Of a DNA stretch of 64,000 nucleotides, positions 1 through 7,659 are shown in pieces; position 1 is the first letter of the stretch; each line of letters opens with the position of its first letter. The stretch spans positions 62,001 through 126,000 of the forward strand of contig VEPM01000001.1 in the NCBI GenBank assembly GCA_012026795.1, in the 5' to 3' direction. Made by a program: the position numbers and the translations under genes. The DNA is from Candidatus Methanoperedens sp. (GTDB lineage: Archaea; Halobacteriota; Methanosarcinia; Methanosarcinales; Methanoperedenaceae). Under the pieces are notes generated by a model. The model saw nothing but the letters and a program-made list of their open reading frames with translations. It did not search any database and was not told where the DNA came from.

Positions 1-1242
1 TGCTCCTGCAAACATAATAGCATTAAGATTCAAATAAAGGGCAAGTATAAAGCAGCATAATAATCCGAGTACCGGCGGGACAGGGTATAGTGGTATCTTG
101 AATGTACGGTCTGCATGAGGCATTTTTCGCCTTAACCGCACCGCGCTTAGATTAATAAAAAAGAAAGTCAGCAATGTTCCGAAGTTAAAGACCGAAGCAA
201 GCCATTCCAGATCGCCCCGGGTAATAATAACAATTAATGCAATTATAACCCCAGTTATCAGTATTGTGAGGAAAGGAACACCATTTTTTGATACTCTTGC
301 AAGTGAACGCGGGATCACATGCTGTCTTGCCATTGCGAACAGAGCCCTTGAACCGCCAAATATGGAAGCCATAACAACGGATGCTGTTGCAAACAGCGCA
401 GAAATAGAGATGAATTTAAGCAGGAAAAAATTATTTGTCGCGACCCTCATTGATTCCTCCAGCGGTGCGCTCGAAGCGCCCAGGGTCTTCCAGTTCAACA
501 ATCCTACCTCAACCGCCGAAACACCGATATACAGCAACGTACTTATTCCAAATGCAAGCATTATTGCCCTTGGCACTGTCTTCTCAGGGTTCCTTATTTC
601 TTCAGAAAGCACTGTAACCGTATTGAAGCCTATGAACGCAAAGAAAATTATTGCAGCGCCTGAAAGCATCCCGGCAAAACCTCCGGGGAAAAATGGATGA
701 TAATTGGAAAAATCCCCGCGTGAAAATATGAAAGATCCTCCTACAATTATGAAAAGCACAAGTGCCGTAACCTTCAGTATCACCAGTAAATTGTTTGTGC
801 TTGAAGCTTCTTTTGTTCCTTTGAGGTTTAGCAGCATGAACAGCAAAGGCAACGCTGCCCCGATGATTATTATTACATTTTGCATGGCCGGGATTCCCAC
901 AAAATATGTAAAGTATGTTGCGAATCCTATGCTAACTGCGCTTGCTCCGACTATATAGTCAAATGATTTGGTCCAGCCGACCAGGAATCCCCAGAATTTC
1001 CCGAACGCCTTATCTGCATAAATGTAGGAGCCTCCGGCTTCGGTAATAAATGAAGATAGTTCGGCAGAACTCAATGCTGTAAGAAACGCAGTAGCCCCTG
1101 CAATCATAAATGAAATTATGACAGCAGGCCCGGCTATCCCTGAGGCAACACCGCTCAGGACAAAGATTCCCGCGCCGATTATTGCGCCGATACTTACGTT
1201 CGTGGCCCCCAGCAACCCCAGACTCTTTTTCAATTCAGGCAT
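1..1242 (-). CDS. APC-family amino acid permease (3' end cut by window edge)
   Basis: The minus strand is open without a stop from an ATG at 1242 to base 1 (414 codons). The protein begins MPELKKSLGLLGATNVSIG and continues into the glycine-rich first helix typical of the APC superfamily (GAIIGAGIFVLSG), followed by many hydrophobic helices and an FIGFNTVTVLSEE segment that matches the family's TM6 region. Such proteins are 450-500 residues, so only the last few dozen residues are missing. It should import amino acids or related amines by proton symport or exchange at the cytoplasmic membrane; the substrate cannot be read from sequence. A GGGGG ribosome-binding stretch lies 5 bases before the ATG. 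It is transcribed away from hdrCBA. Confidence 0.85.
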   Translation of the reverse strand, partial: MPELKKSLGLLGATNVSIGAIIGAGIFVLSGVASGIAGPAVIISFMIAGATAFLTALSSAELSSFITEAGGSYIYADKAFGKFWGFLVGWTKSFDYIVGASAVSIGFATYFTYFVGIPAMQNVIIIIGAALPLLFMLLNLKGTKEASSTNNLLVILKVTALVLFIIVGGSFIFSRGDFSNYHPFFPGGFAGMLSGAAIIFFAFIGFNTVTVLSEEIRNPEKTVPRAIMLAFGISTLLYIGVSAVEVGLLNWKTLGASSAPLEESMRVATNNFFLLKFISISALFATASVVMASIFGGSRALFAMARQHVIPRSLARVSKNGVPFLTILITGVIIALIVIITRGDLEWLASVFNFGTLLTFFFINLSAVRLRRKMPHADRTFKIPLYPVPPVLGLLCCFILALYLNLNAIMFAGA

Positions 1243-1307
1243 CTATACCCCCGATTTTTATTAGCCATTTATATTCCCCCTATTAATTCCTGGCTTGTTC
1301 ACCAGAT

Positions 1308-1340
1308 GTTTACCGTATAAAATTTTATATTATAGTAAAC
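1308..1340. promoter_or_regulatory. palindromic AT-rich promoter/operator candidate upstream of permease
   Basis: A perfect 14-bp palindrome TATAAAATTTTATA (1316-1329) sits inside an outer inverted repeat GTTTAC (1308-1313) / GTAAAC (1335-1340). It lies 66-98 bases upstream of the permease start and could provide a TATA element plus a dimer-binding operator. This is pattern evidence only. Confidence 0.35.
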
Positions 1341-1381
1341 GCCCATTAAAGTAATTATTTATTATACTATTTAAATATTGT

Positions 1382-1553
1382 ATCATGCGGGAGCCCATCC
1401 AATAAATCCAACTTTACGAATTGTGCATTGTTTTTTGAAGGCTAAGATTCCATCAATTGACAGGATTAACAAGATTAACAGGATAGATTTCTTGCATTTC
1501 ATCCTGTCAATCCTGTTATCCCGTCTAATTATTGGATGGGCTCATCATGCGGG
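1382..1553. mobile_element. MITE-like inverted-repeat element without coding capacity
   Basis: Perfect 15-bp terminal inverted repeats, GAGCCCATCCAATAA at 1391-1405 and its reverse complement at 1529-1543, enclose about 120 bp. Both ends are flanked by the direct repeat ATCATGCGGG (1382-1391 and 1544-1553), which looks like a 9-10 bp target duplication. The interior carries imperfect, mutually complementary copies of a 'gacaggattaac' motif (about 1458-1485 versus 1500-1520), so the transcript could fold into a long hairpin. No transposase is present. A related string, GGGCT followed by ATCATGCGGG, recurs at about 19305-19319, so the outer direct repeat may belong to the element instead of being a target duplication. 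Confidence 0.55.
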
Positions 1554-1621
1554 TTCTGTCAAGTTTGATAATATTTATATATCATCAACTCTTCATCTAA
1601 CTTCCTCTAAGGGAGCAACAT

Positions 1622-2275
1622 ATGAAAAAGGAATCAATACTTCCGGAATCAAGAGACACTGCTTTCAGGGATCAGGTCTTAAAAACCCATGTCGGAGAGA
1701 AAATCCTGACCTGCATGCAATGTGGAACATGCGCGGGTTCCTGTCCTGTCAGTCACGAAATGGACTATACACCGCGCCAGCTTGTGCGCATGGTGCAGCT
1801 TGGCCTTAAAAAAGAAGTGCTTTCAAGCAACACGATATGGATATGCACGACATGCTTCTCATGCTCTGTCAGGTGTCCGAGGGGAATTCATCCGACAGAA
1901 CTTATGGAAGCGTTAAAACCAATAGCTGTAGCTGAAGGAATAACAAATAAAAATGCAAAGTTCGATAACATTTTTTCAAATATAATTAAGAATAGCGGCA
2001 GGGCTTCTGAATTCCTTCTTATTTCCAGATACAGCCTGGCTGAGCCTGGAATGATAAAACAGCTCCCGTTTGGACTGTCAATGATGACAAAAGGAAAATT
2101 GCCGTTATCTATCGACAGGATGGAAAATACCGGGGAACTGGAGGCTATTTTTAAACTTGGGGAACCGAAGAAAGAAATCAATGGGATCAAAGAAAAAGAG
2201 ACTGGAAAAGAAAAAGAGCCAGAACCAGCTAAAACCGAAGAAAATAAAACTGCAGAAGCGGAGACCAAAAAATGA
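1622..2275 (+). CDS. hdrC: CoB-CoM heterodisulfide reductase subunit C
   Basis: HdrC is the small iron-sulfur subunit that passes electrons between HdrA and the catalytic HdrB in the soluble heterodisulfide reductase, which reduces or, in reverse methanogenesis, regenerates CoM-S-S-CoB. Two [4Fe-4S] motifs are visible: CMQCGTCAGSCP near residue 35 and CTTCFSCSVRCP near residue 78. The Lys/Glu-rich tail after residue 185 makes it slightly longer (217 aa) than the usual 185-190. Start ATG 1622 follows a GGGAG site. An AT-rich TATA-like stretch (ATATTTATATATC, about 1570-1582) precedes it. The stop overlaps the hdrB start by 4 bases, so hdrCBA is one operon. Confidence 0.95.
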   Translation: MKKESILPESRDTAFRDQVLKTHVGEKILTCMQCGTCAGSCPVSHEMDYTPRQLVRMVQLGLKKEVLSSNTIWICTTCFSCSVRCPRGIHPTELMEALKPIAVAEGITNKNAKFDNIFSNIIKNSGRASEFLLISRYSLAEPGMIKQLPFGLSMMTKGKLPLSIDRMENTGELEAIFKLGEPKKEINGIKEKETGKEKEPEPAKTEENKTAEAETKK

Positions 2276-3117
2276 AATATTCCTATTATCCCGGCTGCGC
2301 TTCGCATGGAACCGCGGTTGACTACCGCAGTTCTGTGGAAGCTGTATTCAGCCGCCTTGGCATCGGACTTGAAGAAGTAAAGAACTGGAACTGCTGCGGC
2401 GCTTTGCATGTTCCGGATAGAACTGTAAAGACGGCTCTTTCTGCAAGGACACTTGCATCAGCAAAAGGGCTTGATATGGCAACACCATGCAACCTGTGCT
2501 ATTCAAATCTGATGCGTGCCCGGACTGAACTCCAGGACAGCACCCTTAGAACCAGGGTCAATGAAGCTCTCACCGAAAAATATGATGGTAACACAAAACC
2601 AAAACATCTTCTTGAAGTGATCGTTAAAGATCTTGGATTGCCTAAACTTCAGGAACAGGTTAAAAAACCCCTTAAGATCAGGGCTGTTCCTTATTATGGC
2701 TGTCTCCTGACACGACCGGAAAATAATTTTGACAGCACTGAGAACCCAAGATCACTCGATGATCTTATTTTAAGCCTTGGAGCAGTGCCTGTAAAATATT
2801 ATTATAAAACCAAATGCTGTGGAGGCCCGATCCTGATAACGAATGAAGACCTTGCCCTCAATCTTGCAAAGGAGCTACTTGTAATGGCAAAAGAATCTGG
2901 CGCTGATTGTATAGTTGTCACATGCCCTATGTGCCATCTTCAGCTTGATGCAAAACAAAAAGAAGTGGAATCTAAATACGATATTAAAATCGACCTGCCA
3001 GTTATTTATTTCACGCAGCTTATCGGGCTTGCCATGGGTCTTGACCCGAAGAATCTGGGGCTCTCCCAGCATCTTGTTCCAACCGATAAATTGATCACAA
3101 AAATCGGAGGGAAATAA
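2272..3117 (+). CDS. hdrB: CoB-CoM heterodisulfide reductase subunit B
   Basis: HdrB carries the two non-cubane [4Fe-4S] clusters where CoM-S-S-CoB is cleaved or formed. Both CCG-type cysteine sets are seen: N-terminal YYPGCASHG, NWNCCGALH and PCNLCYSNL; C-terminal YYGCLLTRP, KTKCCGGP and TCPMCHLQ. At 281 residues the length is normal. It overlaps hdrC by 4 bases and touches hdrA (ATG of hdrA overlaps its TAA-TGA end), consistent with translational coupling. No hydrogenase or formate dehydrogenase gene is adjacent, so the electron partner of this Hdr is encoded elsewhere. Confidence 0.95.
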   Translation: MKYSYYPGCASHGTAVDYRSSVEAVFSRLGIGLEEVKNWNCCGALHVPDRTVKTALSARTLASAKGLDMATPCNLCYSNLMRARTELQDSTLRTRVNEALTEKYDGNTKPKHLLEVIVKDLGLPKLQEQVKKPLKIRAVPYYGCLLTRPENNFDSTENPRSLDDLILSLGAVPVKYYYKTKCCGGPILITNEDLALNLAKELLVMAKESGADCIVVTCPMCHLQLDAKQKEVESKYDIKIDLPVIYFTQLIGLAMGLDPKNLGLSQHLVPTDKLITKIGGK

Positions 3118-5420
3118 TGACAGAAAATGAACATCCAAAGATCGGCGTGTACCTTTGCAGGTGCGGAGGCAATATCGGTGATGTGGTTGACCTCCAGGCA
3201 GTTGCGGATAAGCTCAAAGAAGATAAGAATGTTACTGTGAATATCCAGGATTACCTTTGCAGCAGCGTTGGGCAGGATAAGATAAAAAACGATATAGAGA
3301 AGGGAAAAATCGACCGTGTTGTAATAGGTTCATGTTCGCCAAAGCTGCACCTTGAAACGTTCAGGGGGATGGCGAAAAATGCGGGACTTAATCCCAATCT
3401 TCTTGAAATAACGAATATCCGGGAACAGGCAAGCTGGGTTCATGACAGGGACAGTAAGGAAAGCGTGAACTCAAAAGTAAAGGGCCTGATAAAAGGCGCT
3501 GCGGCCAGGATGGGTTCAATAGAGCCGCTGACACCTCTTACAAAGGATCTTGTGGACAGGACGCTTGTTGTGGGCGGAGGGATTGCCGGAATAACAACAG
3601 CACTTGAGCTTGCTGATTCGCATGAAGTGATATTGATAGAGAAACTGCCATATCTTGGCGGCCACATGATAGGCCTTTCAAAAACATTCCCTACGCTTGA
3701 TTGCTCGCAGTGCATCCTTACACCGAAGATGGTTGCGGTTCACAATAATCCCCGGATCACAATGTTCACACAGACTGAAGTTGCAGATGTCCAGGGAAGC
3801 CCGGGGGATTATTCCATTACCCTGAAACATAGCCCGCGCTATGTGGATATCAAGAAATGCATAAACTGCGGCGCATGTGCAAGGAAATGTCCGGCTGGCG
3901 CAATATTTCTTCCATTTGCCCAGGCTGTCCCGCAGGCGTACATGATCGATATGTCAAAATGCAAGAATTGCGGCGTATGCGTAAAAGTATGCCCGCGCGA
4001 TGCGATAAATCTTGAAGCAAAAGAAGAAACAAGTACGATTTCCGTGGGCGCAGTTACGATCGCGACCGGATTTGAACCTATTGACCCGTCGTTTATAGAA
4101 GAATATAATTATCCGTCTCCAAACATTCTCACTGCTATTGAATTTGAGGAAATGTTATCAGCAAAGAGCAGGACCGGGATGAGATTACAGAAAGCTGACG
4201 GGACATTCCCGAACAGGGTCGCTTTCGTACTGTGCGCAGGGAGCAGGGATTTCACAGGCAAAGGGAGAAAACATTGTTCCAGAGTCTGCTGCATCTACTC
4301 CCAGAAGCAGGCGCAGCTTGTGAAAAAAATGAAAGAGGACGCAGAGGCCTGGATTTTCTACATCGACATGCGTTCTGCCGGAAGGAGGTTTGAGGAATTC
4401 TATAACCACACTCAGGAAAAAGGTGTTAATTACGTACGTGGAAAGGTCGCGGAAATAATTCCCAAAACAGATGGCACTCTCATGGTACAGTACGAGGATA
4501 CCAATCTTGGCAGGAAAGGCCGCGAAATATTTGATATGGTCGTACTTTGTCCTGCTCTAATCCCCCCAACAGGCACAAAAGAAATCGCTGATAAGCTTGG
4601 AGTATCTCTTGGCGATGATGGTTTTATCGAGGAAAAGCATGTCAAGCTTGACCCTGTAAACACACTTAACCAGTCTGTATTTGCGGCAGGATGCGTGCTT
4701 GGCCCCAAGGATATCCATGATTCTGTTACTGAAGGAATAAGTGCAGCCCACAAGGTTTCTCAGTTCCTCGGTAAAGGCATGATACTTATCCCTCCTGAGA
4801 AACCGCAGATATTTGAGTGCAACGGGTGCGGTGATTGTGTGAAAGCCTGTCCGTATAATGCGCTTGCTCTTGTTGGTGGAAAAGCGACGTTGTCGCCTCT
4901 TGCCTGTACAGGCTGCGGAATATGCGTGCCCGCCTGCCCGATAAAAGGCATCGAGATAAGAAATTTCACACGCGGCCAGTTAAAGGCGCAGCTTCAGGGA
5001 ATACTGAGTGAAGCTTCCGGTGTTATCGTGTTCATCGACCCGTATGCTTATGCAGCGGCTGATATTGCAGGAGTTAACAGGAAACAATACTCCTCTCTTA
5101 TCAGGTTCATGAGCGTTCCTTCCATACATATCCTTGATTCCGATGTGGTCAATGCGGCTTTTGAATATGGCGCAACTGGTGTGATGCTCATCGAAGGGAC
5201 GACGGATGAGAAACTCACATCGCGCTCTGATGACCTGTACAAGAAGCTCAAGAAAGATACTCGAAAGTATAAAAAACCGTTCAGGTATTCACATATTGAG
5301 ACTGCGCAGTATGAAAAATTGACTGACCTTTTGAATGTGTTCGCTTCACAGGCGGGAGCGAAGGCTGAGAAGCGGGGGAGGAAGGAAAAAGGGGAAAGCT
5401 CTGAAGTGGGAGAGGAATGA
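3117..5420 (+). CDS. hdrA: heterodisulfide reductase subunit A with a cysteine-less MvhD-like C-terminal domain
   Basis: HdrA is the FAD protein that performs electron bifurcation or confurcation. Visible in order: the N-terminal LCRCGGNIGD region; the FAD-binding VVGGGIAGITTALELA (about residue 151); TFPTLDCSQC; a double ferredoxin insert (CINCGACARKCP, CKNCGVCVKVCP, about residues 247-300); the VLCAGSRD...HCSRVCC cluster site (about 373-390); and a C-terminal double ferredoxin (CNGCGDCVKACP, CTGCGICVPACP, about 565-615). The 767-residue length exceeds the roughly 650-670 of classical HdrA. Residues about 635-740 align by eye with MvhD (AAADIAGVNRKQY corresponds to the MvhD 'GADLAGVSRxQY' stretch) but all cluster-binding cysteines are replaced: VFIDPYAYA where MvhD has CNWCSYA, and MSVPS where it has a Cys. 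The last 20 residues are charged and low complexity. Confidence 0.93.
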   Translation: MTENEHPKIGVYLCRCGGNIGDVVDLQAVADKLKEDKNVTVNIQDYLCSSVGQDKIKNDIEKGKIDRVVIGSCSPKLHLETFRGMAKNAGLNPNLLEITNIREQASWVHDRDSKESVNSKVKGLIKGAAARMGSIEPLTPLTKDLVDRTLVVGGGIAGITTALELADSHEVILIEKLPYLGGHMIGLSKTFPTLDCSQCILTPKMVAVHNNPRITMFTQTEVADVQGSPGDYSITLKHSPRYVDIKKCINCGACARKCPAGAIFLPFAQAVPQAYMIDMSKCKNCGVCVKVCPRDAINLEAKEETSTISVGAVTIATGFEPIDPSFIEEYNYPSPNILTAIEFEEMLSAKSRTGMRLQKADGTFPNRVAFVLCAGSRDFTGKGRKHCSRVCCIYSQKQAQLVKKMKEDAEAWIFYIDMRSAGRRFEEFYNHTQEKGVNYVRGKVAEIIPKTDGTLMVQYEDTNLGRKGREIFDMVVLCPALIPPTGTKEIADKLGVSLGDDGFIEEKHVKLDPVNTLNQSVFAAGCVLGPKDIHDSVTEGISAAHKVSQFLGKGMILIPPEKPQIFECNGCGDCVKACPYNALALVGGKATLSPLACTGCGICVPACPIKGIEIRNFTRGQLKAQLQGILSEASGVIVFIDPYAYAAADIAGVNRKQYSSLIRFMSVPSIHILDSDVVNAAFEYGATGVMLIEGTTDEKLTSRSDDLYKKLKKDTRKYKKPFRYSHIETAQYEKLTDLLNVFASQAGAKAEKRGRKEKGESSEVGEE

Positions 5421-5436
5421 AATTATTTTTAATTAA

Positions 5437-5462
5437 TAACTGTGACACAACAGGCACAGTTA
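5437..5462 (+). terminator. hairpin just downstream of hdrA
   Basis: TAACTGTG (5437-5444) and CACAGTTA (5455-5462) form a perfect 8-bp stem with a 10-base loop, 17 bases after the hdrA stop. The run TTATTTTTAATT lies before it. It may end or stabilise the hdrCBA transcript, though the 3' side is not followed by a T run. Confidence 0.35.
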
Positions 5463-5629
5463 AATAATCCAGTTATGGTTAAAGTAATATCATCAGTATA
5501 ATGGAACCCTGGGAAAAGAAAAGAGCATTTTGCGGTATTTGCGACCTACTACGTATCCGAATTCTTTTAAATTCAATTAATGTCAAGCCAACAAGTCCTG
5601 CTGCCCGTCCGATATAGAAAACGTTACAT

Positions 5630-5652
5630 ATTCAGTTACTGAATAATTCAGT
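5630..5652. promoter_or_regulatory. operator-like repeat of ATTCAGT before the decayed ATPase gene
   Basis: ATTCAGTTACTGAAT (5630-5644) is a palindrome with 7-base arms, and a third half-site ATTCAGT follows at 5646-5652. It ends about 12 bases before the ATG at 5664, a position where a bound protein would block transcription or translation initiation. Confidence 0.35.
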
Positions 5653-5663
5653 AGGTGAATAGA

Positions 5664-6069
5664 ATGAAGTTTATCGACCGAAGAGAAGAAGTCGGATATC
5701 TGAAGGAAGCCGCCGAGTTGTCCCAGAGCAAGCTTTTTACTGTTTCCATTACTGGCCTTCGAAGAGTGGGAAAAACAAGGCTCATCCTGAAATTATTATC
5801 TAAGGATGACCTGTATTTTTTTGTAAACAAAGACAAGGAAAGCACAAGTAACAGAAGAAATATTATTTGCAGAGTGCAAATGGCAGGATAGGGTTGATGC
5901 GAAAAAGATTTTGGCACAGCTTAAGGGAAAAGTACAGTATGTAGAATGGCACAAAGACAAGAGAAAAGAGCGCTACGCTATTTTTGCGAAATCATTTAGA
6001 GAAAAAATAAAAGAGTCTGATCTAATGCTGTTTGATATAAAGGATATTGAAATAGCTATGAAATTATAA
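5664..6069 (+). pseudogene. archaeal ATPase (ATPase_2/DUF234 type) with large internal deletion
   Basis: The N-terminus MKFIDRREEVGYLKEAAEL with a P-loop GLRRVGKTRLI is typical of the archaeal ATPase family that is normally 350-460 residues. After about 55 codons the reading frame breaks. From 5852 another frame reads EILFAECKWQ...DRVDAKKIL and ends ...IKDIEIAMKL at 6069, which is the characteristic C-terminal DUF234 end of the same family. The middle of the gene, including Walker B and the winged helix, is gone. A GGTGA site precedes ATG 5664; a GTG at 5655 is also in frame. This is a relic, with the ends kept and the core deleted. Family assignment is from motif recognition. Confidence 0.75.
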
Positions 6070-6088
6070 AAATTTGGGAGTGTAATTT

Positions 6089-6165
6089 AAGTCGAACAAG
6101 AGAGAGCGGTTTCCCACTCTGTCTCTTCCAAGAACCGTAAGTGCGGCTTTCACCGCATAAGGCTC
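6089..6165 (-). ncRNA. group II intron 3' end remnant (domains V and VI)
   Basis: On the minus strand, 6165-6132 gives a 34-nt hairpin with the domain V layout of group II introns: 5' GAGCC, GAAA tetraloop, a two-base 3' bulge, and closing GGUUC. Compared with the common form it has one pairing defect (U opposite C, where a G-C pair is usual). It is followed by a second hairpin, 6128-6098, with arms AAGAGA and UCUCUU around a GAGUGG-GAAA-CCGCUC core, as expected for domain VI. Domains I-IV and any reverse transcriptase gene are missing, since the sequence above 6170 on this strand does not encode RT motifs. It is a dead 3' fragment that lies 20 bases from the decayed ATPase gene. Confidence 0.65.
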
Positions 6166-6202
6166 AAGTATTTGGTCACCCTTTAAACCGGGCAGCAGTT
6201 AT

Positions 6203-6463
6203 TTGTCATGGTCTCAATTCAGGCTGCTGAACACCTCTCACCACAACGGGCTGTTCTGCATACATTTCACAATAAGGGACATGCAAAGGAGCTATATCAA
6301 GAACCTTGCTCACTCGCCCGGATATGATATCGACCTCGATGTCATTATTAAAGACAATATCAGGATCAATGACAGAGTTGTTCCTGACCTGCTCAGGAAG
6401 CTTGAACTCAGGGTAATAGACATGCGGAAAGAAGAGGAAAAAGAAGCCAGAGAAGCAGCTTAA
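6203..6463 (+). pseudogene. unrecognised open frame next to primase fragment
   Basis: An 86-codon frame has no convincing ribosome-binding site. Its C-terminal half (from about residue 29, NLAHSPGYDIDLDV...) is well-formed and ends in a Lys/Glu-rich helix, while the N-terminal 28 residues look non-biological, so it may be the tail of a truncated gene. I do not recognise the family. It lies in the debris zone between the intron fragment and the CHC2 fragment and may come from the same lost plasmid or virus. Confidence 0.22.
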
Positions 6464-6523
6464 AGCAGCCTCGACAGCGGTAAGGGGAGGCAAGTTTGTA
6501 CCGAGGAAGAAATCCAGAAGGCT

Positions 6524-6718
6524 ATGTCCTATCCGATTGCCATCATCATCGGGAACAGAAGGATGAGGACCTGCCCGTTTCATGACGAACAGATACCAAG
6601 TTTATCAGTGAATCACAAGAAGAACATGTGGCGGTGTTTCGCATGCAGCCGCAGCGGAAATGTGATTCAGCTTGTAATGGATATGGAGGGCATCAGCTTC
6701 ACAACCGCGGTGAGATGA
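6524..6718 (+). pseudogene. CHC2-type primase zinc-finger fragment
   Basis: The 64-codon frame contains CPFHDEQIPSLSV, followed by WRCFACSRSGNVIQLVM and SFTTAVR, the C-x2-H ... C-x2-C zinc ribbon found at the N-terminus of DnaG-type and mobile-element primases. No TOPRIM or catalytic domain follows; a TGA ends it at 6718. Bacterial-type DnaG with this finger is normally about 600 residues, and element-borne versions several hundred, so this is most likely a leftover of an integrated plasmid or virus. A small stand-alone zinc-ribbon protein is a weaker alternative. Confidence 0.55.
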
Positions 6719-7115
6719 CTTTGTAACAAGTGAGAATTACTGCATTGATCTGAAAAGGCTAAGCATCTCATGGAGCGTCAGTTTGTTGGTGAAACCTTTA
6801 AAAAAGAACTGCTTTTCACTCTTGAACTCGAGCAGTATAATATGATAAATTAGACTTCGTTTATAGGCTGATTTGACCTTAATGTCTTGGAAAATGTGAA
6901 TGAAGGCAAGGATTACTTATGCTATATAAATTCAGTTTAATTCAAAATATAAACATGTAATCTGGTGTCGCTCTTTTTGAGCGATGATTCATCATACGAT
7001 CCCTCAATCTGAAAATTATCCAAAACAATTGTACGACGATACTGGGAATTTCAGGAAACTAAGCCATTATTATATTCCTCCATCCATTTCAAAAACTTTT
7101 TGTAAGTGTCTCAAT
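6719..7115. other. 397-bp intergenic stretch with one small hairpin
   Basis: No convincing reading frame in any of six frames. The only structure I see is TCGCTC-TTTTT-GAGCGA at 6968-6984, a 6-bp stem. The region is AT-rich and continues the debris zone to its left. Confidence 0.5.
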
Positions 7116-7628
7116 TTATTTTAACAAAACTATATTTCCCATTCCTCTTCTTCTCCTTTCTACCAAATTCTTGCTTTCCAATAAATCTAAAGCCCTGCTA
7201 ACGTTCGATTTTGAGAGTTCAGTCCTTTCTATCAATTCGCTTTGATTTATGATTCCCTCTGATTCTATTATCGCTTTGTATAATTTTTGTTCATCATCTT
7301 TCAATGTTTTTGCAGTCTCTTCCCATTCATTCTTTCTCTCTTCCAATACTATTTCACCGGCAGGTTTTTCAACCGAATTATTTCCAACTGAATCAAAAAA
7401 TAGTAAATACATTCCACTGATACAGAGAACAAAGGATGATACAATAAGAACAAACACATCTGTAAGTGTGAAAAATCCTTGAATCTGACTAACTGCCGCA
7501 TTACTACCTTGTATAAAGATTTGAATTGGTGTGGGGTTGAGAAGTTTTATTCCAAAAATGAATATTGATGAGACAAACAACACTGCCATAAATACAGTTC
7601 TTCCGTGTATTCTTTTGCTTTCCATCAT
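7116..7628 (-). CDS. membrane-anchored winged-helix transcription regulator
   Basis: The 170-residue protein has two predicted membrane helices (about residues 11-31 and 52-76), a charged linker, and a C-terminal winged-helix domain (about 107-170) with LYKAIIESEGIINQSELIERTELSKSNVSRALDLLESKNLVERRR visible as helix-turn-helix and wing; only short parts are quoted here as motif landmarks: SKSNVSRAL and RRRGMGNIVLL. The domain resembles MarR/DUF7343-type archaeal regulators. It probably senses something at the membrane and binds DNA on the inner side. It lies 31 bases downstream of the exported protein at 7660-8262 on the same strand, so the two are likely co-transcribed. Start ATG 7628 follows GGATG. 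Confidence 0.7.
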   Translation of the reverse strand: MMESKRIHGRTVFMAVLFVSSIFIFGIKLLNPTPIQIFIQGSNAAVSQIQGFFTLTDVFVLIVSSFVLCISGMYLLFFDSVGNNSVEKPAGEIVLEERKNEWEETAKTLKDDEQKLYKAIIESEGIINQSELIERTELSKSNVSRALDLLESKNLVERRRRGMGNIVLLK

Positions 7629-7659
7629 TTTACATCCTTAAATAAAAAGAAAGGGTGCC

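Noticed and set aside
266-958. Plus-strand open frames over the permease
   Set aside because: The opposite strand encodes an uninterrupted APC permease with family motifs; these are shadows.
1378-1809. Plus-strand frame spanning the MITE-like element into hdrC
   Set aside because: It runs through the inverted-repeat element and overlaps hdrC in another frame; no family match and no ribosome site.
6206-6583. Minus-strand 125-codon frame as a possible intron reverse transcriptase end
   Set aside because: It contains no RT, maturase or HNH motif, and lies antisense to the CHC2 fragment.
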